From: Caldilineaceae bacterium
GTDB taxonomy: Bacteria > Chloroflexota > Anaerolineae > Caldilineales > Caldilineaceae
Assembly (NCBI GenBank): GCA_011523365.1
Contig: WTGY01000051.1
Coordinates: 1-62,850, forward strand
DNA length: 62,850 nucleotides
Direction: 5' to 3'
This document shows positions 34,392 through 43,483 of the stretch, one piece after another (position 1 is the first letter of the stretch; every line of letters begins with the position of its first letter). A program made the position numbers and the translations under genes. The notes under the pieces are model-generated. The model was given only the letters and a program-made list of their open reading frames with translations, did no database searches and was not told the origin of the DNA.

Positions 34392-35408
34392 TCAGGCCAG
34401 CAGCGGCAGCATCTCCTGCGTGACCTCGTACTCCATGCGTTCACCCGCCAGGTAACAGACCAGCTCGGTCACCATCGTGCGGCCCATCAGCAGGCATTCG
34501 GTGTTGTGTGCGCCGGCGATATGGGGGGTGAGAAGTACGTTGGGCAGGCTGTAAAGAGGCGACCCCGCCGCCGGCGGTTCCGGGTGGGTGACATCCAGCA
34601 AAGCATACAAATCCGGCCGCTGCTGCAGCACCGCGATCATCTCCGGCTCGTTCACGACCGCCCCGCGCGCAGTGTTGACAAAAGTAGCGCCCTCTTTCAT
34701 CGAGGCCAGGTGCGCGCCCGTGATCATGCCGACCGTCTCCGGCAGCCACGGCGTATGCAGCGAGACCACGTCACAGCTGCGAAACAACTCCTCCAGCCCG
34801 ACCGGCTCCACGCCCAGCTCCGCGGCCAAAACCGGTGTCAGAAACGGGTCGTAAGCCAGAACGCGCACGGCCGGCAGCGTCTCCTGCAGCAGGCGCGCAA
34901 CCCGGAGCCCGACCTGCCCCAGCGAGATCAGGCCGACGACGCCGGTGTAAAGTCCCGGCAGCGGCTCTTTATCAAACGATCTGTAGGTCCCCTCTTGGCG
35001 CAGCTTGTTGGCGAAATGCCAGACACGTTTCAGGCTGAGAATGATCTGCGCCAGCGTGTACGGCGCCACAAATTCGGCATTTGCGCCATAGCCGCTGGTC
35101 AGGCGCACGCCCCGCTCCCACAGCGCATCGGTCACAAAGTAACGGACCGTCCCGGCGGCGTAGAAGATCGCCTCCAGATTGGGCGCTGCGTCGAGAAAGG
35201 CTTCGTCCACGCGCGCCATGCCCCAGCCGGAAAAGATCAGCGAGACATCCGCCAGCGCCGAAGCGTCCCCCGCGATCGACTCCGGCGTCTGCAACGGCCC
35301 GACAATCTCCACTTCCGCCTCAATATCCCGCCGCGTGTCTTCCCCGTAAATGCGGGCAAACGCGCTCTCCCCCAGAAGGTACAGCCCCTTCGGCTTCTCC
35401 CTACCCAT
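34392..35408 (-). CDS. D-2-hydroxyacid dehydrogenase
   Basis: NAD-dependent oxidoreductase of about 338 residues. The Rossmann segment GVVGLISLGQVGLRVARLL has Ser where the first Gly of GxGxxG usually stands. The catalytic set is present: Arg in NTARGAVV, Glu in DVTHPEPP and His in LTPHIAGAH. The chosen ATG lies 27 codons into a longer frame whose first part is low-complexity. It probably interconverts a sugar-derived hydroxyacid and ketoacid, in line with the surrounding isomerases. Confidence 0.85.
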   Translation of the reverse strand: MGREKPKGLYLLGESAFARIYGEDTRRDIEAEVEIVGPLQTPESIAGDASALADVSLIFSGWGMARVDEAFLDAAPNLEAIFYAAGTVRYFVTDALWERGVRLTSGYGANAEFVAPYTLAQIILSLKRVWHFANKLRQEGTYRSFDKEPLPGLYTGVVGLISLGQVGLRVARLLQETLPAVRVLAYDPFLTPVLAAELGVEPVGLEELFRSCDVVSLHTPWLPETVGMITGAHLASMKEGATFVNTARGAVVNEPEMIAVLQQRPDLYALLDVTHPEPPAAGSPLYSLPNVLLTPHIAGAHNTECLLMGRTMVTELVCYLAGERMEYEVTQEMLPLLA

Positions 35409-35487
35409 CGCAACCCCACTCACCCCGCCATTCCCTACCCTCGACTCCGGCCGTCCCAACCCGCACCCAACTCCAAGAGACGCCGTC

Positions 35488-35522
35488 ACTAAAAACTAGA
35501 AACTGAAAACTAAAAACTGAAG
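35488..35522. repeat. Heptamer array, ACTAAAA type, at a stop codon
   Basis: Five heptamers (ACTAAAA, ACTAGAA, ACTGAAA, ACTAAAA, ACTGAAG) end two bases before the complement of the stop codon of the TIM-barrel gene at 35525. Confidence 0.75.
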
Positions 35523-35524
35523 TC

Positions 35525-36346
35525 TCACCCCGCCATCCACTCACGCAGAACCCGCGCATGCTGTGGAATGGCGATCTCCGGCTCCTCGACCTCAGGGTGC
35601 CACGCCTTCTCCCACTCGGCGCAGATATAGCCGTCGTAGCCCTTCGCCGCCAGCAGGTGGAGGATCTCCCGGCAGGGGACCTCGCCCTCGCCCATCAGCT
35701 TCAACTCCCAACTGCCGTCCTCCCGGCGCAGAGCGTCCTTCATGTGGACATGCGCCAGGCGCGCACCGATGTAGTTCCACGTATCCTCGGTCGATTCACC
35801 CATGCGGAAGGGATGATGCACGTCCCAGACCGCTTTGACCCACGGCGAATCCACCTGGTCCAGCACGCCCGCCACCTCCTGCCCGCGGCAGAAAGCGTCA
35901 TGGGTTTCCAGGCAGATTGTAACGCCGTGCCGTTCAGCGTCCGGCGCGGCCTCCGCCAGGTTGGCGGCAACCAGATCGATCACGTCATCCATCGTCTGGC
36001 CCTCGGACGGCCCGCCGCCGAAAGTGCGCACGATCGGCGCCTCCAGGTCGCTGGCCAGCGCCAGATAGCCGCGCAGGTCGGCCAGATGCTTGGCGCGGTC
36101 GTCCGCGTCCGGCGAAGAGAAGCGCGTGGACGCGCCAATGCCGGCGATAACCAGCCCGTGCTCCTTCATCAGGCTGCGAATAGCCGCGCGGCGCTCATCC
36201 GGCAGGTCCGGCGGAATTACCTGGCCGTCCAGGATGCGCACTTCCAGCCCGGCGTAACCGTCAGCGACCGCCTGCTCCGCCGCACGTTCCAACGACCAGC
36301 CCGGCGAGCCAAGTGTGCTGAATACAAGAGGGTAGGGATATGGCAA
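35525..36346 (-). CDS. TIM-barrel sugar isomerase/epimerase-like protein
   Basis: A 273-residue protein with a TTG start after AAGGAAC. Metal-site signatures of the family are complete: ICLETHDAF (Glu and His), VWDVHHPFR (Asp and His), LAHVHMKDA and ICAEWEKAW. FGGGPSEG forms the usual loop after strand 4. It lies directly downstream of the AAA/DUF4435 pair but belongs by function to the sugar locus. Confidence 0.88.
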   Translation of the reverse strand: MPYPYPLVFSTLGSPGWSLERAAEQAVADGYAGLEVRILDGQVIPPDLPDERRAAIRSLMKEHGLVIAGIGASTRFSSPDADDRAKHLADLRGYLALASDLEAPIVRTFGGGPSEGQTMDDVIDLVAANLAEAAPDAERHGVTICLETHDAFCRGQEVAGVLDQVDSPWVKAVWDVHHPFRMGESTEDTWNYIGARLAHVHMKDALRREDGSWELKLMGEGEVPCREILHLLAAKGYDGYICAEWEKAWHPEVEEPEIAIPQHARVLREWMAG

Positions 36347-36384
36347 GGGTGTGTGTTCCTTTCAGCTTGTTATATTTTCGCTGT

Positions 36385-37164
36385 CTACTGCGATTCTCTG
36401 ACGTTTTGTATAGCGACTTTCTGTTCCGCAATCGTTTTTTCGATTCTTTCTACCAATCGATCTCTCAAAGGATGAGGAGGAGTCATCCCAAATGCTTTGT
36501 CGTATAGGTCACTATAACTATACTTTCGTTGCCGGTCAGGTGCGCTAAGGTAGCGAATCAACATTTGGAACAACAGCTTTCCTCTCAGTTGAAGTTGATA
36601 CGCTTCTCTGACCTGCCGATGGATCTCCCTACTAGGTGAACGAAAGCCACGGGCTCTGCGAAAAGATTCGTCCATCTGGGTTTGTCCACAGGGGACAACT
36701 CGGTTGCAGTGATGAGCGATTCTAAAATATTTACACGCAAGATACTCTTCAACTTCAAATGCAAACCATTCGGCAATGGTATCTAACAACTGTTGATGTT
36801 CCAGCGTTTCCTTGGGATCCAGCAACTCTTCCAATTCAGCGTCTACGTACAGGTCATTTTCTATGCTGTACCCTTCTGTCCAGATTACATGGTTGTAGCC
36901 TGAAGGAATCCCTGAGAACAGCCACATATCCTTATCGGCGACAAAGGCAACCGGCAAATCGGGGAATTCTCGCCTTCGATTGAAAACAGATAGTAGTTTG
37001 TTTTTGTCACCAGCAGCCTGCACACTTGCTTTGCGGCTGCCGAGGCGCTCCTCTACCCAGCGAAAAATGGGCATGTCCTCTTTGCCTTCAACAAGCACTG
37101 TTGGCAAACTGGATCGACGAAGCGTGTTGACCAATTCATCTTCCGTTGGGTATGGTAACGGCAT
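36385..37164 (-). CDS. DUF4435/TOPRIM-like protein, AriB-like
   Basis: A 259-residue protein with the DUF4435 pattern: VLVEGKEDMPIFR (Glu26, Asp30), AFVADKDMW (Asp77 and Asp79, spaced as a TOPRIM DxD) and TEGYSIENDLYVD (Glu97, Glu102). The C-terminal half is helical. In PARIS anti-phage systems a DUF4435 protein (AriB) is the toxic nuclease held by an ATPase (AriA) and released when a phage anti-restriction protein is sensed. Its ATG overlaps the stop of the upstream ATPase gene by one base (TGATG), so the two are translationally coupled. Base composition is AT-richer than the flanks. Assignment to PARIS itself rather than a related pair is inferred. Confidence 0.8.
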   Translation of the reverse strand: MPLPYPTEDELVNTLRRSSLPTVLVEGKEDMPIFRWVEERLGSRKASVQAAGDKNKLLSVFNRRREFPDLPVAFVADKDMWLFSGIPSGYNHVIWTEGYSIENDLYVDAELEELLDPKETLEHQQLLDTIAEWFAFEVEEYLACKYFRIAHHCNRVVPCGQTQMDESFRRARGFRSPSREIHRQVREAYQLQLRGKLLFQMLIRYLSAPDRQRKYSYSDLYDKAFGMTPPHPLRDRLVERIEKTIAEQKVAIQNVRESQ

Positions 37165-38294
37165 CAGTTGTCCCCCCGATCGTCGCCCAACAGGATTTCC
37201 TTGTCAGGATACTTGGAGTAGATAAAGGGTGAATGTGTGGCAATGAAGAACTGATTGTCCGTTTCCTGCTCTAGTAGTGTAGGGAGTAACAGCCTCTGCC
37301 AGTCGACGTGCAGGCTTAACTCCGGCTCATCAATGAAGATGGCGACGGCTTCGCTAAAGGTGTTGTAGCACAAAAAACTCAGCATCTGTTTTTCTCCAGC
37401 AGACAGTTTGTCAGATGCGATCGCCTCCTCAGCTTCTCCAAGAGTAATACTTTGGGTGACCTGAATGCCCTTGTCCTGAAAAAAATCCTTGATTCGTTCC
37501 GACAAGACTGAAATCGGTCTGAATAACGCTTCGCGCTTCTGAGTAACCTGCTCAACACGATCTTGGATGTCATCCAATACGGAATTCGCAGCCTCACGCC
37601 CCTTTGTTTCTGAAATTTTTCGTGTAATATCCTTTGATAACTGAACATAAAGTTTATCGGTTTCGTCTGAAATATCGGCGTGTTTCGCTCGCAAGAGTGC
37701 CACAATATCACGCGTTGAAATTGAAGCGATAAACTTGTGGTCATCGACTGATAAACCAGTTGAAAGTTGTGACATCGCTTCTTGAAGTCGTTCCGTTGCT
37801 CTATCCGCAAACCTCCCTATGGGCCGACCTGGGTAAACTATTTCTATGTCACCAAAAGAAGAGAATTGAGCACCGGCTCGAGAATCTCTCCCGGAAAAGC
37901 CTCCTTCAATTCTTCTGAATGTAGGAAAGAAAAAACTCCTCTCTGTTGTGTGCGCGATGCGATCGCTAAGCTCCTTCAGTTTGTCATCCAACTGTCCTAC
38001 ATTCCCAGTTTCAATTGACTGTTGTTCCCCAGCAAATGTTGAGAAGAGTTTAATTTGGTCATCTTCTAATTTCAATACCCACAGATCAAATGAATCAGTT
38101 GTGATTGAAACGCTCTGAAACGGAATTTCAGAGATTATGCGCGCAAGATTTCCGCTGATCAGATACCAGAGCAGCTTTAGCAGCGTCGTCTTTCCCGACC
38201 CATTCTTGCCCGTAATGATGTTCAGGTCTTCATTGAACTCCAGGTCGGCATCGATTCGGTTGTTCAGGCCCTTAACGCTAAGACTCTTTATCAT
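37164..38294 (-). CDS. AAA/ABC-type ATPase, AriA-like
   Basis: A 376-residue ATPase of the ABC/SMC-like (AAA_15/AAA_21) group. Walker A is GKNGSGKTT (29-37), the signature LSAGEKQM (297-304), Walker B IFIDEPELSLH (Asp322, Glu323) and the switch IATHSPF (His354). The middle 200 residues are helical and charged, likely a short coiled-coil insertion. GGAGGC lies eight bases before the ATG. A hand count of one 60-base line inside the gene (37561-37620) gives 43% GC, against 60% for a line in the gene upstream (38641-38700), which supports recent transfer. Confidence 0.88.
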   Translation of the reverse strand: MIKSLSVKGLNNRIDADLEFNEDLNIITGKNGSGKTTLLKLLWYLISGNLARIISEIPFQSVSITTDSFDLWVLKLEDDQIKLFSTFAGEQQSIETGNVGQLDDKLKELSDRIAHTTERSFFFPTFRRIEGGFSGRDSRAGAQFSSFGDIEIVYPGRPIGRFADRATERLQEAMSQLSTGLSVDDHKFIASISTRDIVALLRAKHADISDETDKLYVQLSKDITRKISETKGREAANSVLDDIQDRVEQVTQKREALFRPISVLSERIKDFFQDKGIQVTQSITLGEAEEAIASDKLSAGEKQMLSFLCYNTFSEAVAIFIDEPELSLHVDWQRLLLPTLLEQETDNQFFIATHSPFIYSKYPDKEILLGDDRGDN

Positions 38295-38338
38295 TCGCTT
38301 GAGCCTCCATACTCAACCCGCGAGGGGCGGCAGACGCT

Positions 38339-38373
38339 CTCACTCCTCACTCCTCTTCCCTCACTCCTCGCCC
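38339..38373. repeat. Heptamer array, CTCACTC type, across a stop codon
   Basis: Five heptamers (CTCACTC, CTCACTC, CTCTTCC, CTCACTC, CTCGCCC). The stop codon of the TIM-barrel gene (38361-38363) lies inside the fourth unit, so the array encodes the last residues GEE. It also marks the upstream border of the AriA/AriB-like pair. Confidence 0.75.
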
Positions 38374-39188
38374 TTCTCTCTCATCTTGCGGAAGAAAGCC
38401 ACCTCGCGCACGAAGGTCTCGAACCAGTCCGCGCCTTCGTCAATGTCATACTCGCAGTGAATCGACAGGAAACCGTCATACCCGATCCGGCGCAACTCAC
38501 CGAATACCGCCGTCCAATCAACGATTCCATCGCCAGCGTCCACCCAGCGCGGTTTGGCCGCACCGTGGCCGTTCCTCTCAACACGCTCGATGAGGACATC
38601 CTTCAGGGAGAGGATACTCAGATGCTCCCGTGCCATCGCCAGGCCAAAGTCAAATGGTTCACCGTCCACCGCGAAGTGACCCGGATCGAGATACGCGCCC
38701 AAATAGGCGGGATCAAAGTCGCGCAGCAGGTGCATCAGCGCCGCCGCGTTGAGCCCCATGCAGTAAGCGGAGTGCGTATGATAGCAGATCTTGACGTTGT
38801 AAATGCTGGCCAGTCTTTCCCAGGCCGCAAAGGCCCGCCGCACATTCTCCACCTGCTCCCAGTAGTCCATCGTCTGCGGCTCGAACCTGAAATAGCCCAG
38901 CTTCAGCAGCCGCACGTCCGCGCTGTCCATCGCCGCCAGCAACGGCTCCGCCAATGGATGGTCGGCCGTCAGCAGATCGAAGTTGCCCGTGACCATGCCG
39001 ATCTGCAGCCCGGCCTGCTCCATCTGCGCCTGCGCCTGCGGCAGCGCCTCGGCCGCGTTATCCGGGTTGACCGGATGACCGGGCCGCACCGCCAGGTCAT
39101 AGCCGTCGTAGCCGTGCTTCTGCGCCAGCTCGATCAGCTCGACAATACTCTTCTCCTGGAGCATCTTACTGAAGACAATCAGTTTCAT
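38361..39188 (-). CDS. TIM-barrel sugar isomerase/epimerase-like protein
   Basis: A 275-residue protein. KMLQEKSIVELIELAQ and GYDGYDLAV open the barrel; ICYHTHSAYCMG, YLDPGHFAVDG, LSLKDV and LSIHCEYD mark the metal-site strands. His replaces Glu at the first metal position (YHTHS), a variant seen in part of the family. Its last codons are encoded by a heptamer repeat. It follows the SDR gene at 39226-40008 by 37 bases. Confidence 0.87.
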   Translation of the reverse strand: MKLIVFSKMLQEKSIVELIELAQKHGYDGYDLAVRPGHPVNPDNAAEALPQAQAQMEQAGLQIGMVTGNFDLLTADHPLAEPLLAAMDSADVRLLKLGYFRFEPQTMDYWEQVENVRRAFAAWERLASIYNVKICYHTHSAYCMGLNAAALMHLLRDFDPAYLGAYLDPGHFAVDGEPFDFGLAMAREHLSILSLKDVLIERVERNGHGAAKPRWVDAGDGIVDWTAVFGELRRIGYDGFLSIHCEYDIDEGADWFETFVREVAFFRKMREKGEE

Positions 39189-39225
39189 ACGTTACAGTCT
39201 CCCCTGTCTGCTGGCCACTGCCGTC

Positions 39226-40008
39226 TCACAGCCGGTGCATATGAAAACCGCCGTCAACATCCAGCACCGCGCCGGTCGAGAAAGGAAACAGCCCCTCCGC
39301 CAGCGCCGCCACCGCTTTGCCCACGTCCTCCGGCTGCCCCCAACGGCGTATCGGCGTCAGCCCGTCGCCGATCAGCTTGTCGTACTTCTCCTTCACCGTG
39401 CTCGTCATATCAGTCTCGACGATCCCGGGCCGCACCTCGACGACGTTGATGCCGCTCTCCGCCAGCCGGTCCGCGAACAGCAGCGTCATCATGCCGACAC
39501 CGGCCTTGGAGATGCAGTATTCACCGCGCGCCGGGCTGCTCGTGTAAGCGCTGATCGAACCGATATTGATGATCTGCGGCCCGCCGCCAGCGTCCTCTGC
39601 CGGCCCGGATTCCAGCTGCTCCAGCATCGTCCGCGCCACCAGCTGGCTGAGAAAAAACGGCCCTTTCAGATTGACGTTCATCACCTCGTCGTACGACTCT
39701 TCCGTCGTCTCCAGAATGTCCATTCGCGTACGCGGCCCCATGCCGGCGTTGTTCACCAGCAGATCGATGCGGCCGAACTCGTCCAGCGCCGCCTGCACCA
39801 GCCGCGCCCGGTCCTCAGCAGAGCCGATATCAGCCTGCACCACCAGCGCATCGCCCCCCGCCTCTCGGACCATCCCAGCGGTCTCATTGGCCGTCGCCGC
39901 ATTACCCCGATAGTTGATAACCAGCGACCACCCTCTCTCCGCCAGCGCCAGCGCGATACCGCGCCCGATCCCCCGACCAGCCCCGGTCACCAATGCCACT
40001 TTGCCCAT
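39226..40008 (-). CDS. SDR, 3-oxoacyl-ACP-reductase-like
   Basis: A 260-residue SDR from an ATG preceded by [16 protein letters not shown] binds the cofactor, LVNNAGM follows, and Ser with YCISK forms the catalytic set. The C terminus [12 protein letters not shown] is complete. An Asn-Tyr-Arg after strand 2 (NYRGN) suggests NADP(H). Its place beside GH88 and TIM barrels points to reduction or oxidation of a sugar-derived keto compound rather than fatty-acid synthesis. Confidence 0.88.
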   Translation of the reverse strand: MGKVALVTGAGRGIGRGIALALAERGWSLVINYRGNAATANETAGMVREAGGDALVVQADIGSAEDRARLVQAALDEFGRIDLLVNNAGMGPRTRMDILETTEESYDEVMNVNLKGPFFLSQLVARTMLEQLESGPAEDAGGGPQIINIGSISAYTSSPARGEYCISKAGVGMMTLLFADRLAESGINVVEVRPGIVETDMTSTVKEKYDKLIGDGLTPIRRWGQPEDVGKAVAALAEGLFPFSTGAVLDVDGGFHMHRL

Positions 40009-40070
40009 CGCACCACCCTCCCACGCCACAGTTTCCAGCCCACAAAGAACAGCCGCCCACCAATGCCGTC

Positions 40071-40105
40071 ACTAAAAACTAACTACTAAAAACTAGAAAC
40101 TGCCC
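40071..40105. repeat. Heptamer array, ACTAAAA type, at a stop codon
   Basis: Five heptamers (ACTAAAA, ACTAACT, ACTAAAA, ACTAGAA, ACTGCCC); the last base is the first base of the complement of the GH88 stop codon. Confidence 0.75.
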
Positions 40106-41211
40106 TACTCCACGCCCAGCACTTTACACACCGCCTCCAAAAAGAAGTAGTCCCCCCACATCACGCTCTCATTCACGCCCAGCCCCAGCCGTTCGTGGTA
40201 CATGCCCTGCTTGAGCACGCCTTCCCAGCCCTCATCGTCGAAGGCCACAAACTCCGGCTCGGTCAGCGTATCCACGATCTGCAGCGCGTAGTCGTTATAC
40301 TGCTTGCCCAGCGTCGGATCGCCGACCAGCTGCGAAAGCTGGATTAGCCCGCTTGCCGCGATGGCCGCGGCCGAGCTTTCGTGCGGGTTCTGCGGCTCCG
40401 CCTCCATCCAGTCGTTTTGCGGCACACCGTGGTCCGGCGTGTTTTCCATGTAGAACCAGGCGTTGTCCTGGCAGGTCTTGAGGAAGCGGGCATCCCCCGT
40501 CAGCCCGTACACCGTGCCGAAGCCGTAGAGCGACCAGCCCAGCCCCCGCGCCCACGAGGAGTCGTCGCGCCAGCCCTGGTGCGTCGTCTGGCGCAGGAAC
40601 TCGCCCGTCTCCAGGTCGAAGATCCCCTCGTGCGACGTGCTGCCGTCGCCCCGCACCAGGTAGCGCCGCGTGGTCAGGCAGTGGCGATAGGCCGTCTCCC
40701 ACAGCTCTTCGTCATCGGTCTCCTGCGCCGCGTAAAAGATGATCGGCACGTTCATCATAATGTCGATGAAGAGGCTCTCGTCGGAGACAAAGGAGCGTAG
40801 GTATTCGCCCTTCTCCTTGAACCGCTTGGCCAGCGTCTGACCGGCCTCGATCACAACCGTGTTCTTGTCCTCCTCGCCCGTAATGTCGTACCAGCGTTTC
40901 CAGGTCGAGAAGAACAGAAAGCCGAGATCGTGGACGTTGCGGTCCGTCTTGCGGTGCTCCAGCAGGCGCGAGTAATGCTCGGCCTTCTCGCGAAAATACT
41001 CGTCGCCGGTGGCCTGGTAGACCAGCCACAGCTGTCCGCCGAGGAAGCCTTCGCACCAGTTCGTCCACGCCTCGCCGCTGTGCATCCACTTCCCGTTCTG
41101 CGTGTACATCGGGAAATGGTCCGGGTGCGCCTCCACCAGGTTGCGCAGCTGCCCGGCCGCGAAGTCGACGGTCCTTTCACACTTGGATTGCAGATTATCA
41201 AGGTCAATCAT
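40105..41211 (-). CDS. Family 88 glycosyl hydrolase (unsaturated uronyl hydrolase-like)
   Basis: A 368-residue (alpha/alpha)6-barrel enzyme. The signatures are HDLGF (the catalytic Asp of GH88), RDDSSWARGLGWSLYG (second Asp), ESSAAAIAASGL and NESVMWGDYFFLEA. GH88 and the related GH105 enzymes hydrate the double bond of uronic acids left by polysaccharide lyases. No signal peptide is present, so it acts on imported oligosaccharides. The ATG at 41211 is chosen over a TTG six codons upstream. It indicates that the locus handles uronate-containing glycans. Confidence 0.88.
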   Translation of the reverse strand: MIDLDNLQSKCERTVDFAAGQLRNLVEAHPDHFPMYTQNGKWMHSGEAWTNWCEGFLGGQLWLVYQATGDEYFREKAEHYSRLLEHRKTDRNVHDLGFLFFSTWKRWYDITGEEDKNTVVIEAGQTLAKRFKEKGEYLRSFVSDESLFIDIMMNVPIIFYAAQETDDEELWETAYRHCLTTRRYLVRGDGSTSHEGIFDLETGEFLRQTTHQGWRDDSSWARGLGWSLYGFGTVYGLTGDARFLKTCQDNAWFYMENTPDHGVPQNDWMEAEPQNPHESSAAAIAASGLIQLSQLVGDPTLGKQYNDYALQIVDTLTEPEFVAFDDEGWEGVLKQGMYHERLGLGVNESVMWGDYFFLEAVCKVLGVE

Positions 41212-41300
41212 CGGGTTTGGGTCTCCCAAGCTCGTTTACATTGATTACATTCCGGCGGAAAGCTCTTCCATATCACCGTCAATACAGGCTAAGTTCAATC

Positions 41301-42143
41301 TCAGTTCTCCACAGCCCCTGCGGCATCCATCACCTTCCGCAGCGACTCCACCGCGTACGCCATGCCGTCCGGGCCGCTGAATCCGCTGCTGTGCGCGGCG
41401 ATCGCCAGGTGCGGCTCCAGCGCCAGCATCCCCTGGTACCCGCTGCTGATGAGCCGGTCCAGCAGCTCGGGGATTTGCCCATCGCCTTCCCCCGCGGCCT
41501 TCACGCCGCCCTCCAGCTTGCAGTCCTTGATATGCACGTAGCCCACCCGGCCGCCGATCACAGGCCAGCCCCGCTCCGTGATCCGCGCCTCGCCCACCTG
41601 CACGAAGTTGGCCGGGTCCCAGAGAAACACCAGACGTGGGCTGTCGATGGCGTCGACCAGCTTCACGCAGCGCTCCAGCGTATCGCCGACGATGCCCTTC
41701 TCGTTCTCCAGCAGCAGGGTGACGCCCTCCGCCGCGGCGACCTCCGTCAGACGCCGCAGCCGGTCGATGGCTGTCTCCACGTAGCTGTCGTAATCGTCGC
41801 TGCCCTCGGGCGGGTGAAACGAAAAGATGCGAATATTGCTGGTGCCCAGCTGGCGGGCGATCTCGCTCAGACGGCGCAGATTCTGCACCTCCGTCTCGAC
41901 CGGCTCCTCGATCGGGCTCTTCCCGACCGGGCTGCCGATCGCGCTGATCGTCACACCGTGCGCATCGCACATCGTCCGCACCTTCGCGACCCGCTCATCC
42001 GACATGTAGAGCACGTTCTCCCCCCACGCCGCCCGCAGCTCCAGGCAGGAAATCTTCAGCTCATTGAGCGTCTGCAGCTGTGTCTCCAAGTCGTCCGCGA
42101 TCTCATCGCCAAAAGCGCTGATAGTAAAGGATGCAGTTGTCAT
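41301..42143 (-). CDS. TIM-barrel sugar isomerase/epimerase-like protein
   Basis: A 280-residue protein with the complete metal pattern of the family: LLLENEKGIVGDT (Glu), FLWDPANFVQ (Asp), VGYVHIKDCKL (His) and LALEPHL (Glu). SAFGDEIADDL opens the barrel, as in many sugar-acid epimerase-like proteins. GGAGAG precedes the ATG, with a TTG start six codons upstream as an alternative. It lies upstream of GH88 in the same direction. Confidence 0.88.
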   Translation of the reverse strand: MTTASFTISAFGDEIADDLETQLQTLNELKISCLELRAAWGENVLYMSDERVAKVRTMCDAHGVTISAIGSPVGKSPIEEPVETEVQNLRRLSEIARQLGTSNIRIFSFHPPEGSDDYDSYVETAIDRLRRLTEVAAAEGVTLLLENEKGIVGDTLERCVKLVDAIDSPRLVFLWDPANFVQVGEARITERGWPVIGGRVGYVHIKDCKLEGGVKAAGEGDGQIPELLDRLISSGYQGMLALEPHLAIAAHSSGFSGPDGMAYAVESLRKVMDAAGAVEN

Positions 42144-42260
42144 ATCTCCATATCTCTCCAAATGAGGCCATCCATCTCGTCGATCTGTGAATACTCAACC
42201 ATCGTCAGTTCGTGACCGGCCACAAACGGTGCACGCCGCCTCTGACCACCGACCACTGCA

Positions 42261-42326
42261 GTTCTGGGCGGTCGGCCGCAAGCGGCCTCCCTTGTGCGGG
42301 GGCTCCGCCCCCGCAACGCCCCCCCC
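42261..42326. repeat. Palindromic dispersed element, copy 2
   Basis: The same layout as copy 1: a first hairpin around GGCCG-CAAG-CGGCC, then TCCCTTGT, then GCGGGGGC-TCC-GCCCCCGC and a C-run. It is preceded by GACCACCGACCACTGCAG, which is heptamer-like. It lies between the TIM-barrel start and the Gfo/Idh stop. Confidence 0.8.
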
Positions 42327-42435
42327 AAAAACATGCCTCGCCGCCTATACGCCGACAATCCACCGAGTGCCCCAGCGACCTGTGCAAGACCCCCGCGCGT
42401 TCTTCCTATCACCCCACGCCGGTCCCAAGGTGTTC

Positions 42436-42470
42436 ACTAAAAACTAAAAACTGCCTACTAAAAACTGTCC
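42436..42470. repeat. Heptamer array, ACTAAAA type, running into a coding end
   Basis: Five heptamers (ACTAAAA, ACTAAAA, ACTGCCT, ACTAAAA, ACTGTCC). The Gfo/Idh stop codon at 42458-42460 falls within the fourth unit, so the C-terminal DSF is encoded by the repeat. Confidence 0.75.
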
Positions 42471-43483
42471 TCATACACCGCCAAAATCGCCGCCAAACTC
42501 CGCCTCCCCTCACTCCCGTCAATCACCGGGTCCTCCCCGCGGCCGATGCCGGCGATGAAGTCCTTGAGAATGGCGATATGGCCGCTGGTCGAAATGCCGC
42601 GCGGGTCGCCCGCCATGCCCGGATCCACCTGCTCCGTCGCCACCGGCCACGGCTCAACCGTCTCTTTGCTCTCGTCGGCCAGTCCCCAGCGCAGCACCGA
42701 CTCCCCCTCGATCTGGATGCCGCCGTTCGTCCCGTACACCTCCAACCTGTGCGGGAATCCCGGTTCCGAGGCCACCGTCGCCGTGATCGTCGCCACCGCG
42801 CCGTTGCCAAAGCGCAGCACCGCGCCCGCCGTGTCCTCGATCTCCACCGAACGATGCCGCGAATCGGCGAACGCATGCACCTCCACCGGGTCGCCCAGGA
42901 ACCAGAGCAGCAGATCGACAATGTGAATGCCCTGGTTCATCAGCACGCCGCCGCCGTCCATCTCCCACGTGCCCCGCCATTCTGCCTGGGCGTAGTAGGG
43001 CTCATCGCGGAAATAAGGCATCGTCACCACGCCCAGCGTGATTTCGCCTAGGTCGCCGCCGTGGATGGCGTCGTGGACGCGGCGGAACAGCGGCTCCGCC
43101 CGGCGCTGCAGACATACGCCCAGCTGCACACCGTTCTCGCGGCAGGCCGCAATCATCGCGTCGGCATCGGCCAGCGAGAGCGCCATCGGCTTTTCCACCA
43201 GCACGTGCTTGCCGCTCGATGCGGCCGCGATCGCCTGCTGCGCATGCTGACCGCTCGGCGTGCAGATGCAGACCGCATCGACCGCCGGGTCCGCCAGCAG
43301 CTCGTCATACGCGCGGGCCGGCGCGCCGAAACGCTCGGAAATCTCCTTGTATCGGGCCGGGTTGTAGTGGCCGACGCCCACCAGGCGCGCGCCCAGGTCG
43401 GCGCATTCCTGGATCGCATTCAGATGATATTCCGCCACCATCCCCGCGCCGAGGATGCCAAAACCAAGTTCGTTCTGTGTCAT
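42458..43483 (-). CDS. Gfo/Idh/MocA family oxidoreductase
   Basis: A 341-residue NAD(P)-dependent dehydrogenase. GILGAGMVAEYH is the Rossmann motif, ICTPSGQHAQ follows, and VLVEKPMALS contains the conserved EKP. MNQGIHIVDLLLWFLGD carries the catalytic Asp/His helix. Such enzymes oxidise sugars, inositols or sugar acids. GGAAGAG precedes the ATG. Its start overlaps the stop of the TIM-barrel gene by four bases (ATGA), a typical pairing of an inositol-type dehydrogenase with an isomerase. Confidence 0.9.
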   Translation of the reverse strand: MTQNELGFGILGAGMVAEYHLNAIQECADLGARLVGVGHYNPARYKEISERFGAPARAYDELLADPAVDAVCICTPSGQHAQQAIAAASSGKHVLVEKPMALSLADADAMIAACRENGVQLGVCLQRRAEPLFRRVHDAIHGGDLGEITLGVVTMPYFRDEPYYAQAEWRGTWEMDGGGVLMNQGIHIVDLLLWFLGDPVEVHAFADSRHRSVEIEDTAGAVLRFGNGAVATITATVASEPGFPHRLEVYGTNGGIQIEGESVLRWGLADESKETVEPWPVATEQVDPGMAGDPRGISTSGHIAILKDFIAGIGRGEDPVIDGSEGRRSLAAILAVYEDSF

